This document shows, in pieces, positions 49,748 through 61,600 of a stretch of DNA of 64,000 bases. The stretch's first letter is position 1, and every line of letters starts with the position of its first letter. Below the pieces are notes generated by a model, which saw only the letters and a program-made list of their open reading frames with translations, was not told where the DNA came from and did no database searches. This DNA comes from Otis tarda (Eukaryota; Chordata; Aves; Otidiformes; Otididae). The translations under genes were made by a program, and so were the position numbers. The stretch lies in the NCBI GenBank assembly GCA_026413225.1, contig CM048552.1, positions 61,581,001 through 61,645,000 on the forward strand, in the 5' to 3' direction.

Positions 49748-52700
49748 CGTACTTTTCCTTCTCCACTAAATTCAGCAGGGAAGCTATGGCGACTGTATCC
49801 TTAAGTTAGTTGAGCAAGAAGTCTCCACTAAGAGCCCAAATTTTGATGGTATTTATCTATTTAAAACCACACAGTGAACTTCGCTGTGGAGATAAGGATG
49901 GGCTCATACAGACTCATTTCAGATCAAAGCAAATCCAAGCTTATTTTAGTTACCATTGTATAATGCAGTTAAGCAAAGACCTGGAATGTGCCTCATGCAG
50001 GTAACACCTATTAAAGTTGCTCCTTTGCCCTTCTAGAATTCCCAGACCATAGCTTGACTAAACGTGTAACCTTTTGGAGAAAGCACTCCACTCTGAGGCA
50101 GCAAAAGTAGAAGGGAGAATCTTATCTATCTTTATTTCTTGATGTAATAAATACAATATACTCTTACATGCCATAATAAGTAACACTCCGTTATGTTTTA
50201 GTCCTGCATAATAAGACAAGGTGCACTTATCCTTGCATAAATAATGAAGCAATTTTTTACACCGCTATTCACATGGATTCATTTCTATTCCTATGAATAT
50301 ACATGGCCCAGCAGTTTTTTTTAAAACCTAGAGTGACATCTAAATATCAGACATCATTAAAGAAGCATTTTCTCCATTAGAATGTTGTGCTACAAAGTAC
50401 TATCGTGGAGAAAGGACACAGAACGATGCTCAAGTACAGTTTTGAGATACTGATTGATAAAATAGGCATACAGTTTTGAGACACTTGGGCAATCTGAAGA
50501 TTTTAAAAATAGCTACTGCTGACCTAATGAGCTCATCTATAAAGGCAACAATATGCCTGAAATAAAACAAAACTGCACCTGAGGTTGTTAGCCATTCAAT
50601 GAATTGAATCAACAGCACAAAGTCCCTCTAGCTTCCTCACGACAGTTCCTTCCTCCATCCAAGGCAATACAGGACCAGCACAGAACCACTTCAAAGATAA
50701 CCACATTTCACGATCTTCTCTGAAGTGATCTCTTAGCAAAGAATAGTAATTGCAGCAGTCAAAATTTCCAAACCAGATATCGGAGTTAGAAACTGTACTT
50801 TAGATTGTTCAGATCTTGACAAATCTTTTCCAATAACTGTATTGTTTTGAAGCAGTCAGAGTACAGCACTAAAAACTAGGAAGAATTATCTATATTTGCT
50901 ATGAATAAATATGTATACAATTTAGCTTATTTCAGGCTACTCTTAGTATTGTGCATTTTACCATTCCTAGTTTGTCTGGCTTGAGGGATATGAGGTAGAA
51001 ATGACACAACATTCCACAACATTCTCTCACTTCACCATTATGTATTGACTTCTGCATTTGAAAGTCATGAAGGGTGATCTTGTATGAGATACTCACATGG
51101 ATGATTTTCATACACTTGTAGAATTCCACCACTATTTCAGGAATTAGATATACTAGATTTAATACTGCTATCCCAAAATACAATCATGTCAAAAAGGGGA
51201 GTGGTCAACATAATTCAGTCATTCAAAAAATAATAAGAAGTTTTTGCAGAATTTGACCCTTATCTTTCTTTTTGTAAACAATGGAATTAAATTCTACAAC
51301 TGCAGCTCTAATGGCATTGTCAACTACTATAATTTTTGTTACATAGTCCTTTCACTTTTTGAAAGCAGTAGGAGTTGATGCAATAAAAGACAACTATTTC
51401 CTGTTATCACTAACACGAAGACTAATAAAATGAGCAGAATTCATAAGTGGTGATATTCTTATTGCCTGCTGCTCTTTTCAAATTGAAATTTATACTCTGA
51501 TATGAAACAGATGAAGTTCAGTTCTGTGAAAAAAAAAAAAAAGAGCAAATTTTTTTAAATAAATCAGGCTGGAAAACTCCCATCAAGAATCAAATAGCCT
51601 GCAACGGATTTTAAATGCAAAATGATTATGTTTGAATTATGAAACAAGTGGGAGTGCCCTTGTTGGTTATTTTTAGGACATAATATTAAAAAAAATGTGT
51701 ATATCTACACTTTCATAGAGTAAAGAGAGAGATTGTCAAGCAAAAGCTGATATGCAGTATAATAAAGAAAGGACAAAGATGATACCTAAGAAGGGGAAAA
51801 TAGTGATGTTAATAATCCCAGCTGGCCCTGTCCAGGAGTTTCTTCACTTCATAATCCATAATCAGGAGTCCATGGACACTTAGTCAAGGTTATCTGTTAA
51901 CTTTAATTGGTTTTGGCTCAGAGCACTGAGGATAGTGTGAGGTAATTTGAGGAATTCTCTATGCTCACTAAAAGAAAACATTGATCATTGATTTTCCTAG
52001 GTCTTTTGGCCATAAGTATCACTGCACCACAAATATTTTCCCTTGACTGGATTCCCACTGGTTTCTAAATAGTCATCTGTTTTTCCTAAGAACTACCAGC
52101 TGAACTTCTGATATTTTTCCTTCTTTATTATAAATATAGCAAATAGAGCCTCTTTTGAGCAATCAATAGGTACTATTTGTGCCTGATTTGAAAAGGGTAC
52201 CTGGACATCAAAAAACTCCTCATTTTTAACATTCATTCAAACCAACATGAAAGGTTTATAGTGTAATTTTAAAGTTCATCTACCATTTATGATAAAAACT
52301 CTTTAAAATTATAAATTCTTCACACATAAATGTTTGCTGAAGTACATAAACTGGTATTGATTTTGTGGCAGCTAGATGCCTACATCTAAAAGACTGAACA
52401 CTAACTTTTTAGAAGTGTTAATCTATTTTCAAAAATTAGTATGAGTCTCGTGACAAGTCAGTGAGACCTTGGAGGCTCCTAAAGACATATGAGGCAGATT
52501 TTCAATGTTTTTTAGGCACTGAAGAGGCAGGTGGACACTCAAGAGACTTTTCAAAAGCAGTCATGTATCTAATTTCCACTGAAATCAATGATAGGTGGTC
52601 CTAGGAAGTTTTTTTTTTAAATCCTTCTAGGTATATGCCTGTGTTTTTAGTCACCTCAGTATCTTTGGAAATACACTTTGGGGTCCTTTAGACACTTGTT

Positions 52701-53112
52701 TAAATTTTGCTTATGAGCCTTATTGAGTACTCATGAAAAAGCTATCACTAATAAAAGCTCTTTAAAATAAGAATTGGCATAATGACTTGGCTTCCTCTCT
52801 GATGTTAAACATACTAATACGCTTAGTATGAAATCTTCTTATTTCTAGCATAAATATGTGAGGCATCAGATGAAAGCTAATAATTTCCCAAGTGAGCTAA
52901 AAATAATGAAGGCTGAATTTGAATAAATATTCTAAGAGGCATTCTGGAACAGACAGTGGTTAATAAGTACTGTAAATGCTACCTTTCTACTAACCTCATT
53001 TGCAAGATGCCAAAGCCTAAACATGGACCACAAACAATATGGGATAAAAGTTGAACATGACAAAAACTATAATTGTTGCAGGAAGTTGGAGATAATGCGT
53101 ATTTATTGTTTT
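49748..53112 (+). other. IGF1: IGF1 intron 2, no gene recognised
   Basis: AT-rich intron with an A14 run at 51,529-51,542. Around 52,490-52,680 there are motifs such as 'cactgaaatcaatgataggt' that resemble old amniote repeats. No gene is supported. Confidence 0.6.
51529..51542 (+). repeat. Poly(A) run, 14 nt
   Basis: An uninterrupted A14. Confidence 0.8.
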
Positions 53113-53398
53113 AGAATCATAGAACAGTTTGGGTTGGAAGGGACCTTTAAAGGTCATCTAGTCCAAACCCCTGCAAGTAGCAGGGACATCCCCGACTAGA
53201 TCAGGTCCCTCAGAGCCTCATTCAACCTGGCCTTGAATGTTTCCAGGGATGGGGCATCAACCACCCCTCTGGGCAACCTGTTCCACTGTTCCACCACCCT
53301 CATTGTAAAAAATTTCTCCTAATATCTAATCTGAATCTACCTCCCTCTATTTTAAAACCATTACCCCTCGTCCTACTGCAACAGGCCCCACTGTTTTC
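53113..53398 (-). mobile_element. CR1 LINE 3' fragment, minus orientation
   Basis: It starts at the plus-strand 3'-end signature agaatcatagaaca then gtttgggttggaagggacc. It continues through the CR1 3' UTR and the C-terminal ORF2 tail (complement of the [15 protein letters not shown] region) and stops near the CCDRT segment. Several substitutions relative to the 54.9 kb copy indicate an older insertion. Confidence 0.9.
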
Positions 53399-54388
53399 TT
53401 TGTCTTCTTCTCAGAAAAATATAATTTAAAATCTCTCAAACTTCTTTAGGATGTCTTATTTTGGATTTTCTTGTACTTGTGACTTAGACCTAGTTTCCAC
53501 TGAAATGATACCACATCACAGCACCTAATTTTACTGCAATAATTCTGAATACATTGTAATACAAGAAGTAAGAGAATATGCAGATTTTATTAAAAAGTAT
53601 TAGTTTATGTAACCACAAATAATGCAGGAATGTACAAATTAAATACATTCTTTTAAACATGTGCTGCAACTCAAAGAGCTTGATGAAAAAACTAGTGACT
53701 GAAGCTATGGTCTTAAGAATCCTTTAAAATCAGGGAATATTAGGCATAATTTTAGTCACAGGCCACTCAGTTTTACATTATGATACAGGTCATCACTAAA
53801 TAACTACAGTCTTTAACAAAAGATTGTATCTGTATTTATGCAGGATGTACACTTCTTGGGAGAAGAAAAAAATAATTCAAACACTTATTCTGTCTTTACT
53901 ATGTGATAGGTGGTCTCATGCCCTATTGACTTCCAAGATCCAAACACTGCCGACAGTAAGAATTAATATTTTTCTCATAAATTCCTCTAGAGTGCTAGAG
54001 AAATATTTGATTGCAGCACTCAGACAAATACATTACATCCTACAATTTCTCAGGAAATCATCTGTTTCTCTAAGCATTTGTAAGTTCTTTCACTAGTAAT
54101 TGCATATCCAACTGGAGATGGCAAGGATTAATTTTGCAAAGTAATTTTAACCTTTCTGCTACTACTTTATGTGTTCAAAATGGAATACAAATGTCAATGA
54201 ATTTAATCTAGAGATACAGTGAAGTAGTACCTTCCCTTTACACAGGGCAAACCAAAGCAAAAAGGGGAAAGCAGATTTTAAAACATGCAGCTGCAAGAGT
54301 GCTGCTTGCTCAAAAGCACCTTCAGCATATACTCTTATCATACCTGAGTTAACAAAGCAGTTTTTCTAGGGGAGCTGGTAACAAAAGC

Positions 54389-54598
54389 AATGTAATCTTC
54401 CTCTCTCTTCATTCAACTCTAAGCACCTTTCCAAAGAGCCACTAGCCTCTTTCTGCTCTCACTGGAGCGACAGAAATTGCCTCATCCTTGCAAGCTGCAG
54501 AAATTCCAGAGCAGTTGTTGTGCAGGGCAGTATCAAAACACTGACCAGGAATAATTTTTTGTTGCCAAGTGGCTGGGGAGAAATAGAATTTGGTGCAG
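54389..54598 (+). repeat. Direct repeat, copy A
   Basis: About 210 bp from aatgtaatcttcctctctc through ctaagcacctttccaaagag and gcctctttctgctctcactg to gttgccaagtggc and tagaatttggtg. It matches copy B at 57,462 over its whole length with scattered mismatches and small indels (roughly four in five positions by eye). The nature of the repeat is unknown. Confidence 0.75.
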
Positions 54599-54910
54599 AA
54601 TCATTTAAAATTTTAAATGATTGAAATTTCTTGGTCAAGAGATCTAATTTTAGAGGGAAAGTTAAAATCAATTAAGAAATAACATAAAAACATTTATTTT
54701 CCTCTTCAGCTAATGAAGGACCTCATGAAAGGTGGTACAGAAAAGCCCTATATCTGTTCACACAAAGTTCATTAAGTGCTGTGGTTGTGTAAACACCTCT
54801 CAGAGCTGCATGCTAAACCTTCAGCTGGAATAAGTAATTTCCTATCTTCAGTAATGACAACATAAAGGCTTTTCCATTCAAGGGTAGTCAACTGAGACTA
54901 CCAACTGGAT

Positions 54911-56063
54911 GAATCATAGAATCATAGAATCATAGAATCATAGAATGGTTAGAGTTGGAAGGGACCTTCAAAGGTCATCTAGTCCAACCCCCCTGCAAGA
55001 GCAGGGACATCCCTGACTAGATCAGGTTGCTCAGAGCCTCATCCAGCCTGGCCTTGAACACTTCCAGGGATGGGGCATCCACCACCTCTCTGGGCAACCT
55101 GTTCCAGTGCTCTACAACTCTCATTGTAAAAAATTTTTTTCTAATATCTAATCTAAACCTAGCTCCTTCTAATTTAAACCCATTACCCCTTGTCCTATCA
55201 CAACAGGCCCTACTGAACAGTTTCTCCCCATCTTTCCTGTAGGCCCCCTTGAGGTATTGGAAGACCGCTATCAGGTCTCCCCGGAGCCTCCTCTTCTCCA
55301 GGCTGAACAGCCCCAACTCTCTCAGCCTGTCCTCATAGGAGAGGTGCTCCAGCCCTCTGATCATCTTGGTGGCCCTCCTCTGGACCCTTTCCAACTGGTC
55401 CATGTCCTTCTTGTGTTGGGGGCTCCAGAACTGGACGCAGTACTCCAGGTGGGGTCTCACCAGGGCAGAGTAGAGGGGCAGAATCACCTCCCTCGACCTG
55501 CCGGCCACGCTCCTCTTGATGCAGCCCAGGATGCGGTTGGCCTTCTGGGCCGCAAGGGCGCATTGCCCGCTCATGTTGAGCCTCTCATCTACCAGCACTC
55601 CCAAGTCTTTCTCCTCAGGGCTGCTCTCAATCCATTCTCCGCCCAGCCTGTATTTGTGCCTGGGATTGCCACGACCCAGGTGCAGGACCTTGCACTTGGC
55701 CTGGTTGAACTTCATGAGGTTGGCACGGGCCCACCTCTCCAGCCTGTCAAGGTCCCTCTGGATGGCATCCCTCCCTTCCAGCGAGTCGACGGCACCACAC
55801 AGCTTGGTGTCATCGGCGAACTTGCTGAGGGTGCACTTTATCCCACTGTCCATGTCGCCGACAAAGATGTTGAACAGGGCCGGGCCCAACACGGACCCCT
55901 GAGGGACGCCACTGGTGACCGGTCTCCACTTGGACATTGAGCCGTTGACCACCACTCTCTGAGTGCGGCCATCCAGCCAACTCCTTATCCACCGAGTGGT
56001 CCATCCATCGAACCCATGCCTCTCTAGTTTAGAGAGAAGGATGTCATGCGGGACAGTGTCAAA
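54911..56063 (-). mobile_element. Young CR1 LINE, 5'-truncated, antisense to IGF1
   Basis: The 3' end is at 54,911, where the plus strand shows four tandem copies of the octamer catagaat, followed by the conserved 3' UTR (agagttggaagggaccttca). The body runs on the minus strand through an uninterrupted ORF2 C-terminal region to a 5' truncation near 56,063, just before [14 protein letters not shown]. The block is GC-rich relative to its surroundings. No clear target-site duplication is seen, as is usual for CR1. Confidence 0.95.
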
Positions 56064-56084
56064 ATGAAATGAAGATTCATTCAA
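55017..56084 (-). pseudogene. CR1 ORF2 C-terminal fragment (reverse transcriptase), open but 5'-truncated
   Basis: This is a 355-codon open frame from the CR1 LINE polyprotein, which in a full element carries an endonuclease and reverse transcriptase. The first seven residues (MNESSFH) come from flanking DNA. From about residue 8 it follows CR1: [27 protein letters not shown], the RT motif [12 protein letters not shown] (residues about 57-68) and the catalytic box FADD (89-92). A C-terminal region with [33 protein letters not shown] and [13 protein letters not shown] follows. There is no stop or frameshift. It lacks the endonuclease and N-terminal RT, so it cannot retrotranspose alone. The intact frame suggests a recent insertion. 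Confidence 0.9.
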
Positions 56085-57461
56085 GTAATTTTATGATGCA
56101 AGTGTTAGTAGATACCACGGATGCATTTCTCAACAGTCACTATATAAACACAATGCTTTTTACATACCAAGCATTGTTGGCAATAGACAATAATCTACTA
56201 AATAAAAAGCTGCTTTACATGTCAGTTTGGTTTTTTTCCTGTTTTCCCTGCTCTGCACTGCCATATTTTATGCAACATTTGTTCTGAACAACTTAAGCAG
56301 ATAAATGTTGGTTAAGTCTATCCTAATTGTCCTTAATTTGACTTTTTTTTCAGACAAAGGAACTCATAGGCTATCATTGCCGTATTTTCAGTAGAGATTG
56401 ATAATGTTTTGATAAATATTTCATTTGCTGTTTCTCTATAGTCTCAGGAGATGGAGAGATGTCTTGGAAAACTAAGACCTAATTTGTATAAACAGTAGAT
56501 TGTTTCCTTGCTGAAACAACTCTAATCACAGAAAACTTGTGGCTGAAGTACACAGTTGAAATCTGAAAGTCTCATTGTTTCTTATTTGGAGCCAGTACAG
56601 AAAATCCACCTTTTATTTGAATCACCTCTACCTCTTCGGTTTGCATTATATCCTCATGCCGTGTTGAAAGCAGAATGATAATGCTGTTTTAAAGTACTGC
56701 TTTGAAATTGTTTCAGACATATTTAAACTACAGTAATTTAGCGGACGATTGCTTGATTTCAGCTCAGCCAGTGAGAAAGCTAGCAATCCAATGACCCCAG
56801 GTTCACTGAGATTGCTGGAAAATATAAACAAGAATTTGGAAGGCCAGTGCTTCAACACATAAAGAAATATATTGAATACTTCAAAAGATATAATATTCTT
56901 AGAACTGTTGGACAGGTTTCTGTATGTGAACTTTCCTGTCCAAGGGGCATTGCTGAATACCATGACACCAATCAGAGGGCTGACATCATGTTGTTGTGTA
57001 ACTCACAACCATAGCAATGTCACTTTTAAAAATGCATTATATGCGCATTCAGCAGCTTAAAATCTCAACTGTGTCAGATGTTAAAGAAAGTACAATTCAG
57101 GAGACTTATTTTTAAATAAGAGTTTTTTATATTAGTGGAAAAGAATATGTAAAGCTTATTAAGCCAATGTTAACACTGGAAGCTTGGATTCAGATGACAG
57201 AGTAAGAAAAGGTTTCACCACCAGTGTAACTCATGGTGAAATACTCTGGTAAGAGAACTAATCCTGATCATTTTAATGGATGACAAGAAGCTTGAGCTGC
57301 TACATTACAAATGGGCCATGATGCACCTAAGTGTATGCAGTCAATAAATATCATAGTACTCCCAAATTGCCAAGTAAATGGTCTGTTGGTCCAAGCTAAC
57401 TTAGTATACGTTAGGCCCAACAACTATAAGCAGTGGAGAATAGGACATAACAGAAACTGGG

Positions 57462-57669
57462 AATGTAATCCTCCTCTCCTTTTCTTCAAAACTAAGCACC
57501 TTTCCAAAGAATCACTAGCCTCTTTCTGCTCTCACTGCAGCAACAGAAATTGCCTCATTCTTGTGACCTGTAGAAGTTCCAGAGCAGCTGCTGAGAAAGG
57601 CAGCAGCAAAGCACTGACCAGGAGTAGTTCTTGATGCCAAGTGGCAGGTGATAAACAGAATTCTGTATT
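57462..57669 (+). repeat. Direct repeat, copy B
   Basis: It matches copy A at 54,389 in the same orientation: aatgtaatcctcctctcc, ctaagcacctttccaaagaa, gcctctttctgctctcactg, actgaccaggagtag and gatgccaagtggc. The offset is about 3.07 kb, and the CR1 at 54.9-56.1 kb lies between the two copies. Confidence 0.75.
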
Positions 57670-58511
57670 GCCAGCTACTAGTAAAGCGAATTACATGTAG
57701 CCTTTGCCTCGAGTGACATGCAGTAGGGAGTACCTGGTGTTATCTGTTACCTGCCCTTTTAGAATGTAAGTATCTTGGAGCTGTAAATCAGAGGCACGAT
57801 GTTGGACTGATTGTCCCTTTATGTGATCACAGTCAGCAGCAGTGGTGTAACGTAACCTTTGCCCTCTTGATGATCCACTCAGGAGACCACTAACACTGTC
57901 TTTATGATGCATAAAAATATGTAATAAAGGCTTACTATACCCCATAGGCTGCATACTGTTCAATGAGTTTTGAGGCTATGCTTTCACAAGATAAGGGATG
58001 ATATGCCCATACGACACCATCATCTGGCGCAGACTGAATTACAGCTTCTTTGGCAAAGATAAAAAGACCTGAATTTCTCTGGTAACAAATAACAAGACCA
58101 CCATCTGGTCTTTCAACACTTGGCAATTATAATTGCTACTTAAAGTGCACCAGAATTCTGGACACAGATTACTCCAGTATCAAACCTACAGTCACCTGAT
58201 TTCTTGATACGCTGCATAAGATGATCTTGTTGCTAACCAATTTCTCATATGTAGAGAAAATTCATTTATAAATTTTGCACCCATAGAAAGAAACAGTGAG
58301 ATGTTGAAAAGTATGAGTCTGGCAGTAGACAATTATGACTAACAGAGTCCCTTTCTGTGCAACCCATGAATCCAGAAATAAGACTTCCAAATACAAGAAG
58401 CCTAATGGGTGTGAACTCTCTCTCACCTTTTGTATTTCAGAGCACAGTCCAAGCGCTTCTGTAGATAGGCAAAGGATAAAGAATAAAGCAGCTGGGAGGG
58501 CTATGGCTATT

Positions 58512-58612
58512 TCTAGCTCTGGGACTAACTAGCTTACATAACCTTGAACAAACCAATTTTATCTATATTTGCCTTACTTTCACCATGTGTGAAAATGAGG
58601 CAATGATGTTTA
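58512..58612 (+). repeat. MIR-like SINE fragment
   Basis: The order 'cttacataaccttgaacaaa', 'gccttactttcaccatgtgt' and 'gaaaatgaggcaatgatg' follows the MIR core (ccttgggcaagtcact ... tgcctcagtttcctcatctg ... taaaatgggg-ataatga). It is diverged but collinear. Confidence 0.5.
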
Positions 58613-61600
58613 TTCACCTTTTAAACGCATTTGAAATCCCCCAATGCAGGTAACAATTCAGATCTATCCAAATACTATTTCTTAGAAGCTCATCCATATA
58701 TAACTCAACCACTAGAAGGGTTAAAGTTTTAAGCAAAAACCACATCACAGTAAGAGTGATAAATTATAGTCTATCAGACTTAGGAAAACAGTTCAGTAAA
58801 TACAGTAAAAATAGATCTGTTTACATACGGGATAAAATTTGGCTACTACTTTCAAACTAGAAGTTAATGTATGCCATATTACTGCAGAGACTCCCTCAAA
58901 CTGTTTTTAAATACTATAACAGTTACATAAAACTTAATGGCAAGTTAAACAGATCACACCAGCAGGCCCTCTGCTTACTGCAAGTATATGGCACAGAGTT
59001 CATAGGTTACTTGAGACTCATTCTCCCAGCCAAACGAGTCAAACAATAACACTTTGAGGCGCTGAAACACTTTTCCTTGGATTTCAGCAGAAGCAGATGT
59101 GGGGCTGACTACACACTAAACAAAAAGAATATTTTGAAAAGAGGATGGCAGCAAAACCACAAGCTCAGCTTGCAGTTCGTCTGTAATCATCCTTGCCTTT
59201 CACCTTGACACTAGCTTTCTAATATTACCCTCTTCATCTGAAGATCAGTGCAAAGCTTCAATAAATCGGAAGCTCATTTCTTCATGTGTGCTTCAGATTC
59301 CTTTGCTAAAAAAACTGGTGCAGTGTTTCAATGTTCCTTTTAGTTTGGGGTATAAGTTCTGAGTCATCATCATTTAATTTTCTCCAAGCCTCCAGCTCGT
59401 GTTTTCTGTTTTTCTTCCTGGATGTGTCATAACAACTGAATTGTACCACCGCAGGAAAATGGTAAAGCCCAGCAGACATCTGCCAGCAACAAAATACTGT
59501 GCTCTCACTCTAATTCCTCACACATTCCACTTTTCACACCACTTTCCTTGCATCCTCTCAATAAAGCGGCAGAGCCTAGTAAGCAATTTCTTTTCACTCT
59601 CCACAACATTCTGCCAACGCTAACACAGCGATGAGGCAATAAATCAAAAGTCACCTCAGAGAAGAGTGCACTTGCCTTGTGTGCTCTTTTCCTAGCCCTG
59701 TTTCTATCAGTATTCCCATGAGGTTAACTTCCCTGAAGCCAGTGACTTCCCTGTAAGTAGGATATCTGTCAGTTCTGGGTCAATACTATGTCAATGAACT
59801 TTGAAGGTATCATTTTTCAGAATTGCTAAGTAATTTTGATTTGGGAAAATCAGTTGAGAAAAGTTTTACTCTTTCAAATTTCAGAGAAACTCTGTTCAAA
59901 AGTTTCCAGTATTGTTAAGGCAGGACAAATAAGGAAAAAAAATCCCTTAGTCTGGGCTTTGAGATATCCATTATTAATTTAAAGGAGCCAATACTCTAGT
60001 GTATTTCTTTTAAAAACAATTATTATACATCAGAATTGCATGCAGAAGAAAAGAAGGTGAGAATTAGCAGTAAGAGAAAGATGTTACAAGTAAGACAGAA
60101 AAATTTCACCTGGAAAGAGCTAAAAACAGTGAATCGAAAGAAAACATAATTTAAGACAGAAGAGCCTTTAAAAGTTGCTAATAAAGTTCTGTATTTGGCA
60201 GCCACCTTACCTGAACTAGGACTTTGATTCCTTTGAGGGTGAATCATGTTTGAACCAGGTTTCAAGGACAGTTCTCCTATCACAAACGCACAGCACATGC
60301 AATTGCGTCCAATTTTTCGTACCAAATCTGGGTTGGGCAGCGACTGCACCATGTACTAGAAACTGCATGTCAGTGGACAGCTATATAAGTATCAAAGTTG
60401 CAGTTCTGGTTAGCACAGACTGTGAAGAAGACTGTGAAGCATTTCTATAGAAATACCCACACCAGATCACCAAACCACAAAGTAGCCACATCTCGTTTAA
60501 CTTCAAGCTCAGTAGAGTCCAAGAAAAAATGTTTTTAAGAGAAACCTCACCTCAATGTTCAGATGGGGAAATGTCAATATTGGACAGCAAGTTCAGTTAT
60601 GGTAGAAGGAACCATTGATAGCAAGCTTTCTAAAGAGCAGGAGAGTTACCAGATGACAACTCCTTGAAATTATGAGGGGGATATAAAAAGAAAAACACTT
60701 GTGACAGTTCAACTCTTCAGATAACTGAACTGATAAATACTAATACTGGACTGATAAATACCTATACCTACCTTTACTGATAAATCCCTCAGAACCTTGG
60801 AAATTTGCAGTTTTTAGGTGAATTTTCATGTGTAGGACACAAGTGCTCATACCTAAACCAAAGTAATTTCCTTTTTGCCTCCTCGCCTCCAACCCAAATT
60901 CCACCTTCACACCACAGAAGCACAAGGGTTATTCAACAAAACAGCTATACACCTCAGAGAAGAGGGGGTTACATTTTAACAGGGGCAAAATAATGTGGCT
61001 TCTAGTCTTATTGTTGGAAATGACTCAATGGTTTTTGCTGCACCTTTCTCTCTCACATTCCTTTACAAGAAGAAAACAAAAAACCTCCAAAACTTGTCAA
61101 AGATGCACAATACACAAAACCTGAAATGCAGACAGTTAAGGTTTGGTTAAGTTATAACAATGTTACATCAGAGATTAATATCAGAACATGTCAGGCAATC
61201 TGAAGTTTAGGTGTTGTTACCTGCTCCAACTCTTTGAGTCAATGGCAATATTACGATGCCGAACAATCGCAATGTATATGCATGATTACCAAACTTTTGT
61301 TCTGCTGCTCAGTTGATGATAGTGTTATGGGATATTTAGTTTGATTTTGCAGAAGTATTTAATTTTCAAACACTTATATGCATTTTGTCCAATAAGATAG
61401 GATTAATTGTTCTTTAGGGATTGGGCTGCCCCTCATCGATTCCAGCTTGAGTTATACCAGATGCCATACAGCCCATCCAGAAGAGCTAACTCTTAATCTT
61501 TCTTCTTCTAAATACACTAAATATGACTTTATATAATTGTGCCAGAGCAATGAGACAATAATGAATGAATGGTCCATGAAGAACTCTGGAGAGGTTTCAG

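Noticed and set aside
55257..55940. Long plus-strand open frame of 227 codons
   Set aside because: It is the antisense of the CR1 reverse transcriptase; the minus frame carries the RT motifs, and this one has only composition-driven residues.
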